Part shown: positions 22,373-33,516 of the stretch, in pieces
Position numbering within the stretch: position 1 is the stretch's first letter
Layout: every line of letters begins with the position of its first letter
Source: Furcasterigmium furcatum
Lineage: Eukaryota > Ascomycota > Sordariomycetes > Glomerellales > Plectosphaerellaceae
Length of the DNA stretch: 64,000 nucleotides
Direction of reading: 5' to 3'
NCBI GenBank assembly: GCA_001599815.1
Contig: BCIA01000004.1
Span: forward strand, 188,862-252,861
Notes under the pieces: generated by a model
Database searches by the model: none
Told to the model about the DNA's origin: nothing
Seen by the model: the letters and a program-made list of their open reading frames with translations, nothing else
Translations under genes and position numbers: made by a program

Positions 22373-23765
22373 TTACAGATCCTTCTTCAAGTCGTGTTCC
22401 TGGGACATCCGTCATCAGTATTACATCGCCACATCGCCAAAGGATCTGGATACGTACCGGCTTGTGACTCGTCTCGTAGTCGATGTGGACGAATGCACGC
22501 TCGACGTCCGGCAGCTTCTCGATCTTCATCTGCAGCTCCTCGGCCACGTCGTGCGCGATCTCGAGCCTCTCGTTGCGGTCCATGACCACGTCGATCTCGA
22601 CGATGTAACGCGGCCCGCTGTGGTAGGCACGCACCGTATCGATCTGCTTGATGTCCGGGGAGTGAGTCGCCGCTAGGGGAAATGACGGTCAGCAACGGAA
22701 GCAAGATCTTGCAACGACGAAAATAGGGGCTCGAGGCATCCGAGACGCACCGACGTAAGTGATCAGCTGGAGGAAGTCCGGCTCCGCCGAGACACCGATG
22801 AGCAGCTGGAACTCCTCGTACGCCGTCCTCAGCCAGAGCGAGGCGATGATGACCGACAGGATGATGGCGCCCATCGGGTCGATCCACCACTTGATGTAGC
22901 TGCCCGCCGCGAAGGTCAGGATACCGAAGCCGTTGACGGGTAGGTCATTGCGGTGGTCACGCCACAGGATCTCGACCTGCGAGTACAGGTGCTTGATGGT
23001 CCAGCAGTAGAAGAAGAGGCCCAGCTTGGTGCAGAACGCGATGGCCACGGCGATGACGCTCGGGAGGTGGAAACTCTTCGTCTCGTTGTCCGAGCCCTCG
23101 GCGAGCTCCCGCGCGGACATGACGATCAGGACCAGGGAGACGGAGAACATGATGAAGCTGAAGACGATGTTGCCCGACGTGGAGATGCGGGCGCGGCCGG
23201 ACGGATACTTGAGCGGATCGACCTTCTTAACGGCGCGGTGCGACAGCATGAGCATCAAGCCGCTGAGGGGGTCGAAGATAGAGTCCGCCATGGTGGTGAA
23301 AAGCGACAGACTGCCGGAGCTGATGGCGGCATACATCTGGAGACTGGCGAGGATGATGTTGGCTCCCAGACTGCCCTTGACGGCGATCTGGTACCGGAGA
23401 TTAGTATCACCGTGACTCTCGCGGGCCTCGCGCTCGTGATCATCGACGCTCTTGAGCAGCGACCTGATCGTGTCGTTCTGCGTGCGGTAGAAGGCCTGCA
23501 CATCGCGGGTGCGGCGCCCCTTGCCGAAGGAGTGTATCCTTTTCCTGGCCGTGTTGGACTGGATGCGTCCGATGTCCGATTCCGACTTGAGACAGTCAGA
23601 CAGGCGATAGGGGTCGTTTGTTTCCGTCGAGTATGCCGAGCGGCACTCTGGGTCCGCCCCTGTTGTCACTGCGGGCAGGGCATGGAGCTGGATGCCAGTG
23701 GCACCGGCAGCCTGCGTCTCGGCACCGAGGTGGGAGTCATATTTTGCGGGATTTGAGGACACCAT
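22373..23765 (-). CDS. cation diffusion facilitator, Mn-type (DxxxD)
   Basis: Metal(2+)/proton antiporter of 418 residues in three minus-strand exons: 23765-22751, 22672-22458 and 22399-22373 (the last only 27 bases, encoding EHDLKKDL). A hydrophilic N-terminal domain of about 125 residues precedes six membrane helices. Helix 2 carries DSIFD at residues 161-165 and helix 5 DHRND at 270-274. The DxxxD pair is the mark of manganese-selecting CDF proteins, in place of HxxxD in zinc carriers. The cytoplasmic C-terminal domain shows YIVEIDVVMDRNERLEIAHD and ends near FVHIDYETSHKPEH. Likely membrane is Golgi, vacuole or mitochondrion; sequence does not decide. Without the micro-exon the C-terminus would be replaced by unrelated sequence. 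Confidence 0.9.
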
Positions 23766-24485
23766 ACTGAAGAATTTTCGGTGCACACACTCTTCAAAAT
23801 TATGACCAGAAATTAACTGACGGCTGGCTGGACTTGCAGGACGTTCTTCTCTGATACCAAGGCCAAGGATATCGCCAGTTGTTGCTTGGTGTTTTGGTGG
23901 TAAAACGAGGAACGGAAAGGTCAAGCGGCTGGTCGAAGAAAACGGAAGGAACAGACGAGCAAGGGAACGGGGGAGGGGGAAAACAGCCGGGCTTTTAGAG
24001 ATCTCGCCTCTCCTCGACCAGGGAGATCCGCGGAACACGTGGGGTGGCCGTCACTCAGTGCCAGGACACACAGACTTCGTCCGTGTTACTTGATTGCGTT
24101 TCTAATCACCGGCCGGCGGCGAGAGGGGTCTCGTCATTACAAACGCAAAGTGATGATCCCCTCTCCTCTCCTCTTGTTGGAGCCCTCCGCCCTTGCGCCC
24201 CTCACCACAATAACCAGTCCAGTCAGTCCGTCTGTTGATAGCGTCCACTACAGGATCATCGACCAGGGGGGGCAGTGCACGAGCTAGGCCCAACCCTGAC
24301 AAGGCGGCAAAACCTGCCTCTCTAGCAAGAGCTCCATCCCTGCTCGTGGGCCTCGGCATCTGGCCGAGCACCGATGCTGCCCGCCGTCGATCTGTGCAGA
24401 CGCAGTGCGACAGAAAGCAATTTGAGTGGCACCTCTATTTCTAATATGTGAGTCGCTGGAAAATGTGAACCGTCGCCCTTCACCT
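23766..24485. other. intergenic
   Basis: About 720 bases between the promoter of the cation transporter and the 3' end of the next minus-strand gene. No supported gene. Confidence 0.55.
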
Positions 24486-26751
24486 CTAGTCGATAGAAAG
24501 GTCGCTTTGCCCATCGTCCCCGGCCTCTGTTGTCGCGATCGTGCTCCGAAATGCCGCACCGAGGGCCTCCACGACCGGAGCCACATCTGGCGCCTCTGGG
24601 AGGGAGTTGATGGCCTCGTGCCTTGCCGCGTCTCCGCCATGCCATGCATCGGTAGCTGTAAGATCCGTCTTCCCTTGCACTTCCTCCTCGCGCACGTCTC
24701 TTCCCTTCCTGACCGGGCCATCGGGGGCCGCGGGTGTGATCGCCGTGTTGTCGAGAAGCGACTGCCACATGACGAGGAATATGCCGGGGCCGGCCATGGT
24801 CTCGGAGTCGCCATCGAGGATATCTTGGACACGAGATCGAGAGATCTGGCTGATCGCGTCAAGATAGGCCGCATGAGCGTCGACGATCGGGATGAGCTGC
24901 TTCTTCTTCTCCTCGGGCAGCTCGGCAAACAAGTTGCCTACCTGCTCGACCATGGTGCCCTCGACGTGCGACGAAGAGCCCTTGACCGGCACGCCGGGCT
25001 TGCGGAAATGCACTACCGTCTCGTTGGCCCAGTTTCTGAATATCTCCGTGACGCCGGGCGCCGATTTGGCCCCGTAGTGAAGCCACTTGTACAGCTTCTC
25101 CTTGTTCCCCCGCAGCAGCCCGGCGAAGTCCTCGACGGTCGGCGGACTGTATTCAGCGGTTCCCGCATCCGTCTGCACCTTTCGCCCCTTTCCAACAGCG
25201 ATGAATTGGTCCACGAAGCTCTGAAAGTCGGTGATGTGCTCGCGCAGGTCGACCTTCTCGTGGACTGCCCGGATGTACGGCTCGAACCCGGCGACCACGT
25301 CTCGCACAGCCTGCGTGAAGAGATCCGGGGAGGACTTGCAGAGAACGTTGACAATCTCGTCGCGATCCCGGATGGACAACAGCGCTGAGAGGTATTCCTG
25401 GCACAGCCCGTGCTGATCTTCGGACAGCGCCTTGTCGAGCTCGACATCGGAGTCTTCGAGGACGACAGCGATGATCGACTTGGCGTCCCTCGCGCTCTTC
25501 TCTCGTGCGGCGGCCCGGTCTTGCGGCGACTTGCGCACGTGTTCTTTGATGGCCGCCAAGACTTCTTTGCTCGGAGCCTTCTCGTCTTTCTCAATGCGGT
25601 CGACTGTCTTCTTGAATTCGGCGCTGTCCCATCCAAGGACGACTGAGATGATGCTGCACAAAGGGTAAGCTTCTGTCTCCGAGATTTGAAAGGGAAGGAC
25701 TTTACCGTTGAAGAAGATTCATTCCGTCTTCGGCATTCTTCGTGATGCCAATGTAATTCGACAGGGAGCCCAGGCTGAGCTTGGAGAGGAACAGCTTGAG
25801 CATGGCGGACATCATGGTGGCGGCATTGCTCATCCTCAGCGTCTGCCTGACAACTGCATACGGGACCATGCCGTGGACGTTCTCGATGAGCCTGAGAAGA
25901 TACTGCCCCTCGGATGAGAGCACGAATACATGGTGGCAGAGTGACGCAAGACTGCATTCGCGTCAGAGACAGTCTCTCAGGGCAGGGCAGGAGAGGAGAA
26001 CTCACTGGATGATTTCGTACTCGATGACGGCCTGAAGCATGGGTGAATGTGACTCGACGTCGTCGGACTTTCCGAGGAAATCTGTTACCTCGTTCAGGAG
26101 ATTTCCGTAGACGATCTCATGGCTGCAGTCAATGAAGGCCTTCTCGAGGTCTGCCGCCTGTGCGAGGTTGTACTCTGCCGCCCTGCCACCAGTCTGGCTC
26201 GCAGGACAGCCACCGAACAGCCCCCTCGCCAGAGACTCCATCATGGCCGAGAAGGCGGTAGAAAGAGTCTTCCTAGTACCCATCGCGCCCTTGTCGTAGC
26301 TCTCCGACAGATCCGCCTCCGCGAACTTCCTGATGAGGCCCTGCAGGCGCACGCTCCAGAATTCGGCCGGGATCTCTCGCACACCGGGGAGGGAGAGGGG
26401 CATGCGCTTCAGCAGCGTCTGGAGGACGGGCGACTCGGAGACTGAGGCGTAGGACGCCGCGACCTGAGGCTGGCGGTTCGTGGTGCTCGCCTGGCTCCTT
26501 GCGCTCATGAAGCTCTTGCTGCTGCCGCTGCTCTTCGCGCTCCCCGACGGACTTGCGCTCCGGCCTTTGAGGTCCTGGGTCTTTGGGGACTCAGCCCCGG
26601 TGGCGGTGAAAGGGTAGCCATATCGCGAGATGGTCGCGGGGTTCTTCAGGGCTTCGATCTCGTTGTACGTCTCAAAATGCGTGAGGATGTTGAAGAGCGC
26701 GTTTGTCTGCTCCGGACTCAGTATCAGCGACGCATCCTGGGCCGACGCCAT
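24486..26751 (-). CDS. PX-associated (PXB) and DUF3818 domain protein, no PX domain seen
   Basis: 719 residues in three minus-strand exons: 26751-26006, 25951-25706 and 25653-24486. The N-terminal PXB domain starts LILSPEQTNALFNILTHFET and includes NPATISRYGYPF. The DUF3818-type helical region follows, with GQYLLRLIENVHGMVPYAVV and LSLGSLSNYIGITKNAEDG spanning the second exon, then long charged helices to about residue 640. The tail is acidic and low complexity. Yeast Ypr097w and its fungal relatives carry a PX lipid-binding domain between these parts; I find no PX motif (no RRYSDF or PPK-like stretch), so this is a paralogue without PX. Likely a peripheral membrane or trafficking factor (inference). 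Confidence 0.75.
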
Positions 26752-27423
26752 GGTGAATCATCTATCGTGAGCGAGATGCGGTGCCGAGCTGATGAAAGAT
26801 GAGGCGACCGGCTTTCAGCCTGGAGTGAGGGGTTGGCGCGGGCGTGGTGTTTGTTCAGTCTGGCCGAAAAAGAAACGACTTGGCGCGGACTTCGGGTGAC
26901 AGATTGGAAAGGGGAATCGAAGCGAGCAAAGCATGGATTTTCCGCAAGAGGAAACGGAGATGATGGGTTGTGACAGCAGGGTTTCACAACTTGTTGGAGC
27001 AGGGCCAGATAGAGTCAGTAGATCGTACGCTGGCGGCGCTGTTTTGGGGGTTGACGGTGGATGACGTCAGCAGGTCGCGAGTCAGAAAGGGGCATCATCA
27101 CTGGCGGGAGGGAAAGGGGCAATTTTCAGGGACCAGCACACTCATGACGAAGGAGATACGTTTGTTGTTGTAATTGGCTCCTTAGCGCGTCCAGAACCGT
27201 GTGATCGCCTGAACTTCCGCCCCAATGCAAGTATGTCTCCCCAGTTCTCTGCAGTGTGTCATTCGGCTTTCAACCCTCCAGCCCCAAGTCCAAAATGCCG
27301 AGATGCTCAACCTCCAACCATAGCGTAGTGGTGCCCTTTGTCAGGCCCATTTGAGAAGAACGTCAAGAAGAGACCAACATCCCATCCCATTCGTCTCCGC
27401 CCGAGATCCCAAGTGCAGTGTTA
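26752..27423. other. intergenic
   Basis: About 670 bases between the promoter of the PXB gene and the 3' end of the small secreted protein gene. Nothing recognised. Confidence 0.55.
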
Positions 27424-27722
27424 CTAGGCCTTGCTGTCGCAGCGGCAGCGGCTGTGGATGTTGCACTGCTCAGCCCACTTGTCCCACTCGACGCGTCCAC
27501 GGTTGTTGCAACGGTAGTTGAAAGGGCTCTTCTCGCACCAGCCGAAACCCCACTCGGTCTCGATCTCACAGTGCAAGGGTTTGGGAGGTTTGTCGGGCTT
27601 GCCGGGCTTCTTTCCGGCGATGACGCCGACGGCCATAGCGAGGGTGACCAGAACTGCAGCACGTCAGTTGATGCTCGGTGCTGCGCGAGACAACCGTGTG
27701 AATACTTACGTGTGAGCTTCAT
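27424..27722 (-). CDS. small secreted cysteine-rich protein (effector candidate)
   Basis: 80 residues in two exons: a 13-base first exon 27722-27710 encoding MKLT, and 27653-27424. Splicing creates the signal peptide MKLTLLVTLAMAVGVIAG; unspliced, neither frame has one. The mature part starts with a Lys/Pro spacer (KKPGKPDKPPKP) and has six Cys in about 50 residues, several next to Trp, Tyr and Arg. The even Cys number and small size fit a disulfide-knotted extracellular protein such as an effector or antimicrobial peptide. No family is recognised. A TATA-like box lies about 134 bases upstream of the start. Easily missed because of the tiny first exon. Confidence 0.75.
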
Positions 27723-28619
27723 GATGATGACTGGAGAGGATTGTGGATAGAGGTACTGAGTTGTTCAGCTTCAGCTGGGGTGGTCTTTGAGACTTGACCT
27801 TGGTTGAGGTTGGTTCTGAGAAGGAATTCTTCTGACGGCCGGAAAAATCCCTTGATTTTATAGTAAAAACTGAGGTGGTGGAAAGTCCGAGAGGAAGCCG
27901 CGAACTTTACTGAGTGCATGAACTAACTGGAAGGGACTGAAGTGAATCAGAGTCTCAGAGAGCAGGTTCGCTTAGTTGGCCCCTGAACTGCAGGAACGTT
28001 CCAGTGAATCCGAGGTTTGAGGTGATAGTGGGACAGAAAGAGCGTAAATCTTTATTAACAGTTAAACGGCAGCGGCAAGAACAAGTCAGGCAAAATGTGC
28101 TGGGTCACTAAGAGTAGACAAAAGACATTTACTTTTGGTTGTCAAAGCAATCGTAGATTCTAAGAACCACGTCTGTCTGCACATGAAACTATCATGATGC
28201 TTATGCAAGTACACTTAAAACAGTGACTCTTGCCTGTTCACTCTACCATTCCACACTTAAAGTGTATTTGAGGATCCTCACGTATCGCATTACGTCTTTG
28301 GTGGCAGACTACGGGAATCCTGCAACATGTGAACATCTTCGCACAATAAAAACCGGCTTCTTTGTCTCCATGCATATACTGCATTGTTACACTAGAAGCG
28401 ACAGTGGCCACGCTCTGCATGTTCTCGAGGGATGAACACCGTGAACTTAGTGAATCTCGGTCATTGCTTATCACGCTCAGAACCCGGAATTATCGGCCGA
28501 CGACATTTTCGTCAAAGTGAAAATCGCTTTTACAATAGACAACGCTAAACGCTAGACAATATGATATTTTACACCTCGAGCCCAGCTTCCAGGGGTATTT
28601 CCCGCCCGTCCGCTGCTGG
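27723..28619. other. intergenic
   Basis: About 900 bases, visibly more AT-rich than the neighbouring genes, with the promoter of the small secreted protein at its left end. No supported gene. Confidence 0.55.
27856..27862 (-). promoter_or_regulatory. TATA-like box
   Basis: On the minus strand this reads TATAAAA, about 134 bases before the start codon at 27722 of the small secreted protein gene. Confidence 0.4.
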
Positions 28620-29633
28620 CTACCTTGCCCAGTTCGACCCCGGGTAATGCGGCGCGTTCCGCGGACTCGGAGACGCAGGCATCTCGAAGGCGTGGTGAGC
28701 CGGTGGCGGCACTGCTGCGAGCTCGCTGGACGACAGCTCATAAACACCCGGCCCCTGATTGCCGACAGCCATCTCCGGGACCACAGCGAGTGATTGGCCC
28801 TGCTGGAACCCCGGGCTACCAGGCCACGGCTGATCAGGATGATGGCCCCAGCTCTGGTGCCCCGAGCTTGCCCCAGATACCCAGGACGGCGTCATATTGG
28901 ACTGGGTCGAGTCCGTGGTCGACGTGTACCCCGTCATGCCCGACTCCGGGCGCCAACCGGGCTTCTCCTCGGGCCCCTTCCAGCCGCCGTGCGGAGAGGC
29001 GTAGAGGCCTACCGAGGCTTCTGGGCTGTGACCTCCGAGCATGGCCTGGCTGGCCTCATCATGGGCGGCGCGGCTTCGTCGTGATTTCCAGATCATGGCG
29101 ATGACTCCTCCCAGGATGGCGGCGCCAAGGGCAGCGCCGATGCCGATGCCCGCCTTGGCTCCGACTGACAAGCCGCCGTCCTCGTTGGGCTCGTCACTTG
29201 AAGGAGAAGGTGTGTTTGAGTCTTTCGCGGTCTCGGAAGGGCTTGATGTACTGGTCGTCGACCGCGTGGTCGGGCTCGCCGTCTCCCGTTCGCCGATGTT
29301 GATGAAGTCGTCTTCCGTAACGGAGAGGGGGGTATTTGAGTCGTCGCAGGACGTGCTCATTGTGCTCCAGACCGTCCGTAGTGTGTTGCGCGCCTCCCTT
29401 CCGATGCAGCGGGCGGCGTTGGTGACGAAGCTTCCGCCGTTGGAGCACAGGCACGCATTCATCTCGGGCACCGTGGCACCCTCGCAATTGGAGCTGGCGT
29501 CGGCCTCTTCGAGACAGGCCTGGGCGCCGCTGGGGTACAGGCCAAAGTCATTCTTGACTTGCGCGAGAGCCACGGGGGCCGCGAGAAGGAGGCAGGTGAG
29601 AAAGGCGGACAGTTTTCTTCGTGAGCGAATCAT
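28620..29633 (-). CDS. single-pass cell-surface protein with Cys-rich ectodomain
   Basis: Intronless gene for 337 residues. A signal peptide (LSAFLTCLLLAAPVALAQ) is followed by an ectodomain of about 75 residues with six Cys, including CLEEADASSNC and NACLCSNGGSFVTNAARCIG. A Ser/Thr-rich stalk (about 105-150) leads to one membrane helix, AGIGIGAALGAAILGGVIAMIW, then a basic stop-transfer KSRRSR. The cytoplasmic tail of about 150 residues is rich in Gly, Ser, Pro and His, low complexity. This layout is shared by fungal wall-integrity sensors of the Wsc/Mid2 kind and by many uncharacterised surface proteins with the same LCSNGG motif; no known WSC domain is visible. Role: possible sensor or adhesin (inference). 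Confidence 0.75.
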   Translation of the reverse strand: MIRSRRKLSAFLTCLLLAAPVALAQVKNDFGLYPSGAQACLEEADASSNCEGATVPEMNACLCSNGGSFVTNAARCIGREARNTLRTVWSTMSTSCDDSNTPLSVTEDDFINIGERETASPTTRSTTSTSSPSETAKDSNTPSPSSDEPNEDGGLSVGAKAGIGIGAALGAAILGGVIAMIWKSRRSRAAHDEASQAMLGGHSPEASVGLYASPHGGWKGPEEKPGWRPESGMTGYTSTTDSTQSNMTPSWVSGASSGHQSWGHHPDQPWPGSPGFQQGQSLAVVPEMAVGNQGPGVYELSSSELAAVPPPAHHAFEMPASPSPRNAPHYPGSNWAR

Positions 29634-30769
29634 GGTGATGTGTGAAATCCGAGATCGACTCGGCGCGTTGCTTGCTGTGGTGCTTCGTCGCGGGCGTGCT
29701 AGAGGCCCGAATTTGTATCCCACACCTGGCTGAGGCGATGCTGCAAAGTCGCTGGTATCCAAGCTTCAGCTGTTGTAGATTGATGCGAGGAGCTGTCGAG
29801 AGCTTCGAGTGTATTTCGCGGAATCCTTCTGAAGGGTGTTTGGTCGTAAGTCGAGGAAGAACCGGGAGCGGCTGAGGCGTCGGGGCGGGCTGGACCATTT
29901 CATAATAAAGAAGCTCGCGCCCAGGGATCAGCTCTGTCTCTCATCAATGACCTCAGCTTACCGACCGGGCCCGGCGTTGAGACGGTCTCGAATTAGCTGC
30001 ATCCCTTCGGGGTGATTCAGTGCCGGCACCGGGGCTGTGCTGACTGAAGAGCCTCTGCCCCTGTCGACCACCACTGGGAGAGCATCCCTCAGCCCCGGGA
30101 CTGATGTCCTGGGCATCGCAGCAGCGGGGATCTGAGCACCCAAGACCTAAATTTAGCCAGACCAGAGGCTAAGCACCAGCCACCGGCACAGCGATCGTGG
30201 AGTCCTTCAAGAACCAGCCACCCACGGGAGATTTGAGGAGTGAATCACTTTGTTCCTGCTTGTCGCTCGAAGCACCGCTCAGCCCTATCGATTCTTGGCT
30301 CTCTTTGCCGGACGCTCTTTGATCAGCGCTGTCCCCCCAATGAGCTCGAGTGGTTCCTTTGACCGCCCGACATTGTTTGCTCTCTCGATGCAGGGGCAGC
30401 CGCTTGGCGATGCTCGTCAATGCCGGGGACTTGAACGCGCTTTTGACGCTTCTGCGTTGGCAGCGGGACTTGAAAATTTTCGAGACCGTGGCTGGGAGAT
30501 GAGCGCAGGATGAATCCTTGTCTGTCATTCTTCTGGTCGCGCTGTTCGTAAGCAGAAGGATGCGCATGGGGTTGGAGCCAGGGCCCGTCATCCGCTCATC
30601 AGGGCTCCGTGGCCACATCGCACCGGGGAGATAATCCGTTGCAGAGTAAAAGCCCAAGGGCAATGGCGAGTTCAAGAATTGACTACTAAGTAGCCGCCGG
30701 AGCGTCACCGCGCTTCTTCGGCGTGCCTCCAGCATGTCCGGGGTGTCCGGATCTCCCGAGCGAACGGCC
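29634..30769. other. intergenic
   Basis: About 1.1 kb. A minus-strand open frame (30169-30813) of 214 codons crosses into the Dap1 gene but shows no family features, so no gene is called. Confidence 0.5.
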
Positions 30770-31343
30770 TCACCTCTCCTCCTCCCCGACAGGAACCAGC
30801 TTGCCGACGACAAGATACTTCGACTCGAATCGCTCTTCCCATCCCTGCAGCGCGTCCATCTCCTCGGCGCCCAGGTCCGCCAGGGTGTCGAGCGGTGCGT
30901 CCAGGTCCTTGGTCAGCATAACCTCGTCGAAGCTGCCGCAGGCCAGGCCCCTCGAGGCATCGCGGCCCGCAAAGTTGGCGTAGGGGCCTCCAGGGCCGTA
31001 GAAGCCGCGTCCGGGCGTGACATCGAAGACGCGGCCGCGGACGGCGAGGTAGACGGGCTGGCCGTTCTCGCCGTTGTATGGCAGGAGGGTGTGCGGGTTG
31101 AATGTGCGGAAGACGGTCGCGGGAGGCTCGCGGGGCAGAGCAGCTGGCGCCGATGGTCGGAAGAAGGAGTAGAGGGTGTATGCGACGATCGAGCCGACGA
31201 TGATGTTGAGCGGTGTGAGGAGCGCGCCGCTGGGAGAGAGGTCAGCGTCAGCAGTGAGCACGAGACGAGGCCGTGGACGGGAAGACGCACGAGGCCGGCT
31301 GCTTCGCAGCCTCCTGAGACATCCGCTGCTGGACGTAATCCAT
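30770..31343 (-). CDS. dap1: cytochrome b5-like heme/steroid-binding protein (Dap1/PGRMC)
   Basis: 170 residues in two minus-strand exons, 31343-31291 and 31229-30770. Dap1 binds heme and supports sterol biosynthesis P450s (Erg11) at the ER. The N-terminus reads MDYVQQRMSQEAAKQPASGA, then a membrane helix PLNIIVGSIVAYTLYSFF. The b5-like domain starts near FRTFNPHTLLPYNGENG and has VYLAVRGRVFDVTPGRGFYGPGGPYANFAGRDASRGLA, the PGRMC-type core with its Tyr heme ligand in place of the His pair of b5; a second stretch ends with AEEMDALQGWEERFESKY. The length suits fungal Dap1 proteins. The start at 31343 is supported because only spliced exon 1 gives the conserved QQRMSQEA opening; the ATG at 31261 lies in the intron. 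Confidence 0.9.
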
Positions 31344-31810
31344 GTTTGTCTTCAGTGGTTTCGCTGGAATGTTGAGCAGCAAGAAAATGGCTGGTGGTAG
31401 GTTCGATTGGCACAGAGGGGCTCCGAAATGTCACAGTCGGCGCTGATGGTCATCATGGGGGGCGGGATGGAGTTTCGGCAGAGCTTCGACCAGTTTCCGC
31501 GGCTGGAAGCCGACGCCCCGCCCCACGGTGACTAAGCGGGTTTGGGGATCCCGATTCCGAGGTCACCGAAGACGAGCGGGACGGGACCGTCACGCGATAA
31601 AATGGTCCAAACTGCATCGGATGAGCTTGGCCCCCGTACGGGCTGGTTATGATTGATCTACTTCAATTCGGCAAGCATGACCCGGCGATCATACCTCTCT
31701 CTTCACTCATAACCTCATGGTATGGAGTCTATCACCCCAATCATCGTTCCAGTGGATGGATCTTGGAAGCATTCACAACAAACCCTCACGGTACATACAG
31801 TCCCGCCGCA
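31344..31810. other. intergenic
   Basis: About 470 bases between the Dap1 promoter and the 3' end of the amino-acid transporter gene. Nothing recognised. Confidence 0.55.
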
Positions 31811-33404
31811 TCATGACATCGTTCCCGAGTTGTCAGCGCAGTTGAACACCTTAGCAATCATTCCCGTGGCATAAGCATCACGGATGGACAAGGCGACTCC
31901 GTACCTGAGGCAATCCATCAGCAGAATTCATCGGAGCGGTGAGAGGTCGAACTTACGTTCCGCCGACGACCAAGAAGAGGCCGACAGCCATGACAAACAC
32001 GTGGAACCCGTACGTGGCCTTCTGACCCGCCGTTCCGCTCCTGTACTCCCGGAAGTCGTACATCCAGAGCATGGCGGGGAAGACCAGGCTGAAGGGCGCA
32101 AAGCACAGGGCGCCGGCGAGGCCGAGCAGGTAGTTCAGGATGGGGACGGCCTCGGCGAAGATGAATCCCAGCACGCCGAGGAGCAGGTTCGAGCCGAGCC
32201 ACGTCCCCCAGTGGACGGCCGTGTTGGCCTGGAGGTGCTTCGAGTCGCGCAGGATGCGGACGAACATGTACTTGGCGGCGACGTGCTGGTAGATGCCGAC
32301 GCCGATGATCAGCCCCGGCAGCGCGATCCCGTAGGAGATCTTCTTGAAGAGGGGCCCGGCACTGCCGAAGGCCGGGGTCGTGAGCCAGACGCCGCACCAG
32401 CGGTAGATGACCAGCGAGAAGGTCAGGTACAGGGCGCCGACAAGCACGCCCGTCACAAGCGCGGCCTTGCGGTAGTCCTGGGGGCGTCTCATCTCGGAGA
32501 TGACGGGCAGGTACATGGACGAGCCGCTGCCGCTGATGAAGATGTTGGCCGTGGCGGTGATGCCGGCTGCGAATCCCGGGTAGGCGATGGCCTTCCACCC
32601 GAGGTCGAAGTCCCCGGTCGGAGGCGCCGCGGCCGGACGGTCCTGCTGGGTCACAGCGACGACGAAGATGAAGACTGCCACGAAGAACGTGGCGAAGCCG
32701 AACCACGTCAGCCATCCGAGGCGGGAGAACGTCCGCACCGAGGAGAAGCCGGTGATCATGACGGCCGAGACGAAGCTGAAGATGACTGTGCAGGCACCGT
32801 GCTCTGTGATGGCATTGAATGCGGTCGAGCAGGAGACGATACCGGCACCCGTGATCAGGACCTGGGCGAAGAGGACCTGGAGGCCGACGAGCTCCTTGCC
32901 CACGCGGCCCCAGAGAAGGCCGCACATGTCGGCCAGAGCTAGGCCAGGTCAGCATGCATTATGTATTGGTTCGGGGGGCGACGTACTGTGACACTCGGGA
33001 TGGCGGTTTCGAAAATCTCCCAGGACGACGGCGGTATCTGGTCGCGGTGATGTTAACTTGGCTTGACCCTACGGACGACACACTCGGGGGCACCGAGAGG
33101 TTGACTTACAAGTGTTCAGCGTCTGCCACCCCACGATGGACAGAGCACCGCCGACGGCGCCGAGGGTCGCCAAGGCACCAGGGACGCTCAGGATGCTCAT
33201 GGCAAACTGGATCTTGAGGAAGATGATGGTGGCCCTCTGCCAGCTGACCGTCCGGAACTGGACGCCATCCTCGGTGTCGTGGAAGACGGCCTTGGCCTCG
33301 AGGACCTTGCCTTCGAACTCCGCGTCGTCTGCCTGCTGCTGGTGCGGGCCGATGGTGTCCATTGTCTCGGACTTGCTATCCACCTGTGTCTGAGGAGTCG
33401 CCAT
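31811..33404 (-). CDS. AAAP-family amino-acid transporter (MTR-like)
   Basis: 473 residues in four minus-strand exons: 33404-33110, 33037-32987, 32938-31957 and 31904-31811. Secondary transporter of neutral or aromatic amino acids; the family includes Neurospora MTR. After a hydrophilic tail of about 65 residues, ATIIFLKIQFAMSILSVPGA begins helix 1. The 51-base exon 2 supplies AVVLGDFRNRHPEC, a conserved fungal motif lost if it is skipped. About 11 helices follow. The last exon gives YGVALSIRDAYATG and ends with a short KVFNCADNSG tail, also conserved. A TATA-like box sits about 105 bases upstream. A long plus-strand frame overlies exon 3 but is an antisense artefact of GC-rich codons. Confidence 0.9.
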
Positions 33405-33508
33405 TGTGAAGGGGACTTGGAGTGTCTTTGCAAGTGATAGTCTGGGATTCTAGATATCCAGCCAACGCTCTCTGTGTCGCCCGAGATCCATCGCAGACGG
33501 AGTCACTC

Positions 33509-33516
33509 TTTATATA
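33509..33516 (-). promoter_or_regulatory. TATA-like box
   Basis: Reads TATATAAA on the minus strand, about 105 bases before the AAAP transporter start at 33404. Confidence 0.4.

Noticed and set aside
30169..30813. Minus-strand frame of 214 codons
   Set aside because: Overlaps the 3' end of Dap1 in another frame, no motif, no splice-supported extension.
31884..32942. Plus-strand open frame of 352 codons opposite the AAAP transporter
   Set aside because: Antisense shadow; the composition (Asp/Glu/Arg/Gly) mirrors the hydrophobic codons of the real gene.
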